Assembly (NCBI RefSeq): GCF_000204055.1
Contig: NW_006768798.1
Span: 452,176 to 516,175, forward strand
DNA length: 64,000 nt
Source of the DNA: Melampsora larici-populina 98AG31
Taxonomy: Eukaryota; Basidiomycota; Pucciniomycetes; Pucciniales; Melampsoraceae
Direction of reading: 5' to 3'
Under the pieces are notes generated by a model, which was given only the letters and a program-made list of their open reading frames with translations, was not told the origin of the DNA and did no database searches. The translations under genes and the position numbers were made by a program. Of the stretch, positions 57,624 to 64,000 are shown one piece after another; the first letter of the stretch is position 1; each line of letters starts with the position of its first letter.

Positions 57624-59212
57624 GACCTTTGAGTGTTCAAGACCACAAAGAAGGTGTTTGAAGTCGCAAGTTGCTAATGTGCAAGCAGACGGCCACAAGT
57701 TGTGTCTTATAGATCCTTCATATCTATCATGGCAACGAGCTAGCAGCGTTGAAGCCCAAGATAGTTGACTTCATCCGTATAACTGGATGAGTTGTGTGAA
57801 GTTGTGTAGGCCGCCCGACACGGTAAAATTCAATGGCTCACTTTGATCCCACATCCGGCTACGATATTACTATGAACTTCGTGCTGATTCGCTATGTTCT
57901 CATGCCCCAAGTGTGTCCTTGAAGATGAGGACTTGAAGATGAGGAGATGTTTCATCGTCCACCAGCGTATGATCAGAGTGAACAGGTCTTCTGCTTGACC
58001 CACTCAACCTACGGCTACAGGGTTCTCACCATACGTTCCAGGTAATACGTTCTTTGAAGCGCGCAAAAATCATAATGCATAATAGGGGGGCTCAAGTCAA
58101 AATATTTTACTACTTTTATCGTAAAAAACTTTTCCCAATTGCATAAAATCTACGCAAAATTTTATGCAATTGGGAAAAGTTATACAACATCCCAAATTTT
58201 TTCGAGCAGCAAATTTACGCAAATTTGTGTAAATCTGCTGCTCAGAAGGAGATCCGAAAGAAATTTTTACGTCCCTTTTTTACGAATTGGGAAAAGTTTT
58301 TACAGCACGGTACCGTAAAAGGCTTTCCCCAATTTTTCAAGAAAAGGCCGCAAAAATTTTGACTTGAGCCCCCTTAATTCTAAACCACAAGCAAAGACAC
58401 AACGCCTCCTCCCTGGAGCTCTAACGTCTATACGTGAGGGAGACCCCATGTTCAGAGATGGATCCCTGATCATCCGACTTCACTTTTCGCTTCCCGCTTT
58501 TCATGATGTGTGCCTGCTGATAGACGCATGAGTAAGATACGTACGGGGTAAGAAGAAAGCGAGATAGTTTTTACTCTCATCAAACGTCTGAGATTGAAAA
58601 TCTCACGATTTCAACAGTATCTTCGATTTTGGAGCGGTATTTGGTCGAGCGGGGAGGAGCAGACTATACTTATGACGGAACTCCTGTGGCGCACTTGTGT
58701 GTTGATACCAGGGACGAGCAATTGGATATCTTTGCTTACCAGTCAATGTCTATTACTAACCCACACCTTGAGCAATTGTCAATGATGAAGAGAGATATAG
58801 CAATACATTATGCAAAGCTATTCTAAAAGAAGGTACAATGAAATGACTATTAGAGATACAATACCAAGACTCGGCAAGGCATGAAGCAACAATGTATCAG
58901 ACACGGTCCATTTGCAAGAACATAACACGATGCATTTTCATGTCAAACTTCATCAATGATTGTGTCATTAGAATCGGTTTAAAGAGGTGAGAGAAGATAT
59001 AAGAAAATAGATTGCATTCATAACATTGTACAGGTAAAGTCTACTATTGAAAATGTGAAGCGGTCGACTATATATCACTTACAGTTGCATCAAAGATGTA
59101 CTTTTGATGTTCGTAACATTTACAGTAAAAAAGGTAAATAAAATCTAAACGCATAGAGTCCATATGAAGATCAGTATTAAAGTTTGAAAAACAAGATATT
59201 ATCGAGAAACGC
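57624..59212. other. intergenic with one multi-hairpin MITE
   Basis: Holds the MITE at 58086-58373. A plus-strand frame at 58629-58826 (ERYLVERGGADYTYDGTPVA, then FAYQSMSITNPHLEQL) is protein-like but unrecognised and may be a gene fragment. Nothing else stands out. Confidence 0.4.
58086..58373. mobile_element. MITE with GGGGGCTCAAGTCAAAAT ends and internal hairpins
   Basis: Ends GGGGGCTCAAGTCAAAAT and ATTTTGACTTGAGCCCCC. Inside, CTTTTCCCAATTGCATAAAA pairs with TTTTATGCAATTGGGAAAAG, and GAGCAGCA-aattta-cgcaaat pairs with its complement ending TGCTGCTC. The target duplication is not clear (flanks aata and ttaa). Confidence 0.75.
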
Positions 59213-60404
59213 TCACCAAAGTTTTTCAAACTGATACTTCAGCCATCCAATTCTCAATTCTTCGCTTTCAAGAATGACAAATATCTTAGCAGTTTGAGGC
59301 TGGTCTTGAACAAATCTAATGCTTTGAACAAAAAAACCCTTATCTATATTCTTCATTTTCCGTATCACGCGAACAGCCAATACTAAATAATCTAAGGATC
59401 TGGTAACATTTCCTGATGTTGATGCAGTCTGTTTGGCTTTGATTTGATTCATGAATTTGTCTTGCATAGAGTTCATTGAATCAATGAATAGTTGCGCAGT
59501 TGACTTGGGAGGCTCGTTTCTTGCTGGTCCTGATGATCGCACAGATGAGACGATTGAGTTTGATCTTTCTCGATCATCGTCATTTGGGGCTGATTCATCT
59601 TCTGTAACTTTTCTTTTCTTCACGGATTTGTTGCTTGAGATTGAAGAATCGGCCATCGAGCTCGTTGATAAAGAGTGGGGCGAGTCTGATTCAAGCTTTA
59701 CTTGTATCACCTCTTGATCGCTTTCGTCGGACGAGTAACTGATCGAATGTTCACTTGGGGATTTGCTTGATAGCTCGTGCTCTAACAAGTACCTCGCAAG
59801 ACGATCACCCGGAGCAAAGGGAATGTGAATTGGCGTTGCTTCAACAACGGCACCAACGGCGTCGTACAGCGGGAATGACTTCCCTCGAAACCATCCCAAG
59901 CGCTTGTTGGTACTGGTCTAAAATCAAAGTCAAGAACAGAAGTAACACGAGAACAGAAACGAAACAAGCTCAGCTTACAGGAATGGTGATTATTTGAGTC
60001 CATCTTTCCCCTGAAAGCTCGATCATATTCGTCTCATTGTTCCAACTGGCGCCATTCTCATCCACCAATTGCTTCGCATCCTTGTACCGTCTAGACAACT
60101 TGACAAAAAGACAATATAAATCAAGCTATCAGTCAACAATAGATCTGATCCAAGAATCAGAACTTACTACATTCCAATGTGAGTGACACATATCACTGGT
60201 TTTGACTTTACTCGAGCCTTCGGTCCCTTTCAAAGTGGTCGCAATGATATTCCAAATGATCCCAATAAAGCCATTGTGATGCTTGTTGGCGCTTTGAGAG
60301 TGGTCAAGCATCTCTACCATCGTTTTTTCCTGATCGAAGGTCCATTCACATCGGACCGAGACTGGTGGACTAATATTTTGATTTTCTTGTAAGGTCATTA
60401 TCAT
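59213..60404 (-). CDS. Myb/SANT-like domain protein
   Basis: Three exons (about 60404-60170, about 60096-59979, about 59920-59213). The N-terminal third is a Myb/SANT-like DNA-binding domain: CEWTFDQEKTMVEMLDHSQ, GIIWNIIATTLKG, KTSDMCHSHWNVLSRRYKDA and GASWNNETNMI, with the Trp spacing of the family. Then comes a Ser/acid-rich middle with a basic KKRKV patch, a likely nuclear signal, and a helical C-terminus. Such proteins accompany PIF/Harbinger- or hAT-type transposons or are domesticated from them; no partner transposase lies next to this one. The frame is intact, and the stop falls at 59213. Confidence 0.7.
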
Positions 60405-61750
60405 AGGAGGTGATGGAAGTTATGGGTTGTGATATCATTGGAATGGTTATCTGTGGCCGATATAACCGGTTAAATGACATATGATGGATTTGATTAGGTA
60501 ATTTCGAATCAGCTGATCAGGGATCAACTGTCTTTTTTTTGAAAAAAAGGTCAAAAACCTACGTGGCACTTCAAAGTCCAAACCGAATTGAAAAATTCGC
60601 TCATACTTTGTTGTGCTGCTTGTCGAAGTTGGTTCCAGTCAAAAGAAAAACCAGAGAGTCGGGTGCGGTAGCATGCTCAGCCTTGACGAAAAATAGGGAT
60701 TGGGAGAAGTGCGAGCCGGAAAAGTGACACTTCCAATTCAGTTGATTTGGACAGCTAGTTGAGTCCCATGAATCCCCTGAGATCCCCTGTTCAAAAGCCC
60801 TAAAAAGCCACAAATTTTTTATTATTTTGAAAACGAGCTAAAGTCTGTCACGTCCGCGCAGAGTGGCTTGTGTTAAGCTAAGCTTCATGACTACCTTGAC
60901 AATTTATCGTTTTCAACTTTAGACACTTTTGATCAGATTCAAGTTTTTGCTTTCACATCCTCCCATCATCATCGCTTCTATCAAAACAGGCTGTCGGAAG
61001 CCTATGATAAGCAGAATTATCTTACAGAGACTGCTACGAATTGATCGTGAAAAGATGTAGAATGTCAGGATTGATTAGTTGTTCTCGCTCATTGAGGTGA
61101 TTTGAGATTTCGATTCAAGCACGTGGTTTGTCTGGGAGTGGAGGAAACTATCACATTCTCTCTCAAAAGTTTTGTGTTAATTGATTGGGAATCAGCTTTC
61201 ACGCAGGGCACATTAAAAACCTGGTAAGCGTCCACAGAGTGGATGACGCGAGTTGGGCAGGTCAGCTTGAGAAACTGTACAGCACCTATCAAAAGATGCT
61301 CAGCGGTCAGCTTTTCGTATCATTTGGCGACATGTTATGGTTCGCTGTCATGGTTCGCTCGTAATGATCTGACCATTGATCACCGTAGATGCAATCATAC
61401 GGATCAAGCTAGTGATAGAAGTAAGCCGATGAATGATTGACTTACATAAATACCCAACCACGTATTGGCTGACCTGACAATTCAAACTTTCACTACGGTA
61501 CCCAATAAGCCCTATAGGTTGGAGCGTATCGTAACGATCTGTTGAAATGATATCGTAAGACGTCTGATCAGGGATGGACCAGCTCCTCTCTTTGAGAAAT
61601 TCATCACCGCTGGCTCTGTTGACCGGAATTGAGGGTGCAGGTTGAAGATATAAAGCAGTCACTTTTTCGCTTTCGCTGTAGATTGCCTTGTGATCGTTAT
61701 CCCACTAGTGCTGCCACATCCTTCACTCACCGCATCCAAAAAACACTAAA
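60405..61750. other. intergenic, no gene recognised
   Basis: Upstream of the disrupted AA7 copy 3. Short open frames on both strands lack motifs. Confidence 0.45.
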
Positions 61751-62656
61751 ATGATATTCAACTCGTTATTTACCTTCTGTTGCGCTTTGAGCGTCTTGTG
61801 TTCTGTTAAAGCAGATACTGCTTCTTTGCGAGCCAAATTCTGCAAGTTGGGAATCGACGCTGTCTTTCCAGGAGATTTATCTTACGAAAAACTCGCTACA
61901 CCATTCAACCAGCGTCTAACTTATATCCCAGCTGCCATCGTCTACCCCGATAGCACTGAAGCTGTCTCAGAATCTGTTAAAGTAGCTGTCGATGAAAAGC
62001 TTTCCGGTGAGCTCGTATCATTTCGGATTCTCAGGAATCCCTTCAACGTCGCCCGAACTAACCTCTCGCTTTCTTCATGCAGTCTCACCTCGCTCCGGCG
62101 GACATTCATACGGCTCTTATGGCTTAGGAGGGGCCCATGGCGCCTTAGTTGTCGATCTCTCGCGGCTCAAGACAGTCTCTGTCGATCAGTCTTCAGGACA
62201 AGCTGTTATTGGAAGCGGAATCAGACTAGGTGATTTGGCTATAGGGTTGCATTCTCAAGGCGGGAGGGCGATACCGCACGGTGAGTGTGGGTACCTTGGT
62301 ATTGGGGGCCACGCGGCATTTGGGGGGTAAGTCAACCATTAACCAAAAAGCAAGTGAAGTATGTCGTGAGCTGACTATTTGTCCTCGCGTTGCTTGATTT
62401 CCAGCTTCGGTCTCACGAGTCGGATGTGGGGCTTGACCTTGGACAATATTATCATCCAAGAGGTGGTACTTGCAAACGGTACGATTGTGAGGCATCACAG
62501 AAAAGCAATCCGGACTTATATTGGGTAAGACGAACGAGGCTTTTCGCGCTCCTCATGACCATCTCACTTGCCGTTAGAACATCAATACTCAGAACGTTTG
62601 TCCCGTTGATAGGCTCTGAGAGGTGCAGGAGCCTCGTACGGTATCATGACATCAAT
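61751..62656 (+). pseudogene. AA7 oxidase, copy 3, frameshifted and truncated
   Basis: Exon 1 (61751 to about 62007, MIFNSLFTFCCALSVLCSV) and exon 2 (about 62083-62325, RSGGHSYGSYGLGG to GECGYLGIGGHAAFGG) are open and keep both flavin-linking residues. In exon 3 (from about 62403, TSRMWGLTLDNIIIQEVVLA) one base is missing near 62487 relative to copies 1 and 2 (attgt-gaggcatc against attgttcaggcatc), shifting the frame. Exon 4 begins (gctctgagaggtgcagg, GASYGIMTS) but gives way at about 62656 to retroelement sequence. It cannot encode a full oxidase. Confidence 0.85.
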
Positions 62657-62679
62657 AATACCTTTAAGAATATGAGGCT

Positions 62680-63193
62680 TATATCAGTGGATAAACCGAA
62701 GGAAATTGGTTGGGTCGGTGACGCCTCAACATCTTTCGGCATCGGTGTATTAATAGGTTCAAAATGGAGTCAACTTTCGTTATTACCAGGTTGGGAAGAA
62801 AGTGGAAGTTCCAAAAGGGGAATTGCTTGGTTAGAAACCGTAGCAATTCGTATTGGTCTTTTGATGCTCTTAAGAATGAACGTATTGAGCGGTCAAAACT
62901 TGATCGTATGGACTGACAATACAACATCAGAAGCAGTGGTACGAAATAGAAAATCAAGAGACTTCGAAGTCAATAACGAATGGAAGGTCATCCAAAGTAC
63001 AATAATTTCCTATGATTTGAACATTCACCCCATGAGAGTTACGACAGATGATAATATTGCTGATGAATTGTCAAGGGGTATAACACTCGGCCATGATGAG
63101 GGTGATAGAATTCTGATTGACCTTCCTCATGACCTGGTGAAGGTTATGATGAATGCGGTGTTTGTTAAACCAATTGTATCTGAACCCATATAA
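62680..63193 (+). CDS. DIRS-type RNase H fragment
   Basis: In frame from the AA7 junction to a TAA at 63191-63193. Motifs: EIGWVGDASTSFGIGVLIGS, IAWLETVAIRIGLLML, VWTDNTTSEAVVRN, TDDNIADELSRGITLG. The catalytic D-E-D-D positions are all present. The frame is open upstream into AA7 sequence in the ORF that starts at 62390, but that portion is out of the AA7 frame. Confidence 0.85.
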
Positions 63194-63540
63194 TAGTTTG
63201 TATCTGTTGTTACGGTTGTTTACCTCTCTGATGACTGGTAATTAATTTAATAATTTGACCTAATGCCTTGATCGAGTAACACAATCCACCTATACCTGGT
63301 GGTCGAATCTTTGGAGTTCGTATCAGGTAACAACCCCCGAACCCTTTCTTTTGTTACATCTCTCTCATTTCAATCTGTTATACCTTTTCATCTTCTTTAT
63401 AGCCAACTCGCTATATTCAATCGATCTGGTACTTCACTTAGCAGTCGCACCGGTGAAACCGAAGTGAGTATCTTATGATCTGAACAGGATGCCTGCGACA
63501 TGTCCTGATGCCTGTGATGATTCCACACACACCTCCAGAC

Positions 63541-64000
63541 ATGACCGAGTTGTCTAAAATTCCGGCTTTTCTTTCAGGCCACCAGGATAGGGAACCCTCT
63601 GACCTGAAGATGCATCTGCTTAATGGCTGGAAAACGAGCACCTTGCTAAGCTACAACGCGGCGATCAAGAAGTTCTTGAAATACATGAAAACCCTTTCAC
63701 AAGACGAGTTCCTCTTACCAGCGAGCCCTAACGACATCTATGGTTTCTGCATGTGGGCAGGAAGGACGGAATTCGAGGCCACCGGAGAAGAAGTGCAATC
63801 GACCACGTTAAAGAACTACTTGTTCGCGATACAGGCATGGCATCTCCTACACGACAGACCGTATCCTCACGTCGTGTCCGCTAGAGTAACCATAATGTTA
63901 CGGGCTTCGGCGAGGATGGACGCCCTATTACCAACCAAACCACCAAAACGAGCAGTGATGCTTACGCACCTGTTGGCCCTGTACCACCATCTCGACACGT
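63541..64000 (+). CDS. tyrosine recombinase, N-terminal part (runs off the window)
   Basis: ATG at 63541 (MTELSKIPAFLSG) opens a frame that is still open at the end of the window. It parallels the recombinase at 50628: LLNGWKTSTLLSYNAAIKKF against GGSWADSTLKHYNAGVTKLL, and TTLKNYLFAIQAWHLLHDRP against TTVRTYLSGIKAWHLLH. Only the N-terminal DNA-binding domain and the start of the catalytic domain are inside the window. Confidence 0.85.
   Translation, partial: MTELSKIPAFLSGHQDREPSDLKMHLLNGWKTSTLLSYNAAIKKFLKYMKTLSQDEFLLPASPNDIYGFCMWAGRTEFEATGEEVQSTTLKNYLFAIQAWHLLHDRPYPHVVSARVTIMLRASARMDALLPTKPPKRAVMLTHLLALYHHLDT

Larger units (their letters stand above)
62657..64000 (+). mobile_element. 5'-truncated DIRS-type element, continues past the window
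   Basis: RNase H (62680-63193) followed by a spacer and a tyrosine-recombinase frame (63541 onward), the same order as in the element at 46.3-51.7 kb but clearly diverged in sequence. The RT and gag are absent. The left boundary is the AA7 exon 4 break at about 62656. Confidence 0.8.

Overview
The window is nuclear DNA of a basidiomycete, most likely a rust fungus (Pucciniales) and perhaps a Melampsora. This is inferred from AT-rich DNA, genes cut by many 50-100 bp GT-AG introns, a DASH-complex ASK1 gene, CxC5/CxC6-type KDZ transposase, alpha-kinase and AA7 oxidase genes, and islands of genes among dense transposons. No bacterial-style operons, CRISPR or rRNA were seen. Species-level identity is a guess.

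Layout. 0.8-3.2 kb: a seven-exon adenylate-forming (NRPS-like) enzyme on the minus strand. 3.3-13.3 kb: repeat territory with a 623 bp fold-back element, a 674 bp MITE, a complete 4.06 kb Ty3/Gypsy insertion that has lost its reverse transcriptase, and an hAT-type MITE. 13.4-21.5 kb: a compact housekeeping block of mitochondrial-type cyclophilin (+), ELP5 (-) and coatomer beta subunit SEC26 (+), the last two divergent around a TA-flanked MITE. 22-26.8 kb: a Cys-containing hypothetical gene and an alpha-kinase gene. 27.5-29.3 kb: a CACTG-ended 1.79 kb transposon inserted in a tRNA-like sequence. 29.4-31.6 kb: hairpin, minisatellite and tandem duplications. 31.7-34.0 kb: KDZ transposase gene. 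35-36 kb: second fold-back copy carrying a nested TA-type MITE. 36.5-38.7 kb: ASK1.

40-63 kb is an AA7 (glucooligosaccharide-oxidase-like, bicovalent FAD) gene cluster broken up by transposons. It has two complete genes (40.2-42.4 kb +, 55.5-57.6 kb -), one disrupted copy (61.75-62.66 kb +) and a degenerate 3'-end remnant near 43.3-44.1 kb. Between them lie the third fold-back copy with its own nested long-TIR element (44.1-45.2 kb), hAT-type MITEs, and a DIRS-type tyrosine-recombinase retrotransposon with all three reading frames (46.3-51.7 kb). A Myb/SANT-like protein gene lies at 59.2-60.4 kb. The window ends in a second, 5'-truncated DIRS-type element whose RNase H abuts the disrupted AA7 copy and whose recombinase frame runs off the edge.

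Exon structures were worked out by hand. For the adenylating enzyme, cyclophilin, ELP5, SEC26, ASK1 and the first AA7 gene the exon lengths sum to an open frame. Family assignments rest on motifs recognised by eye, without any database search.
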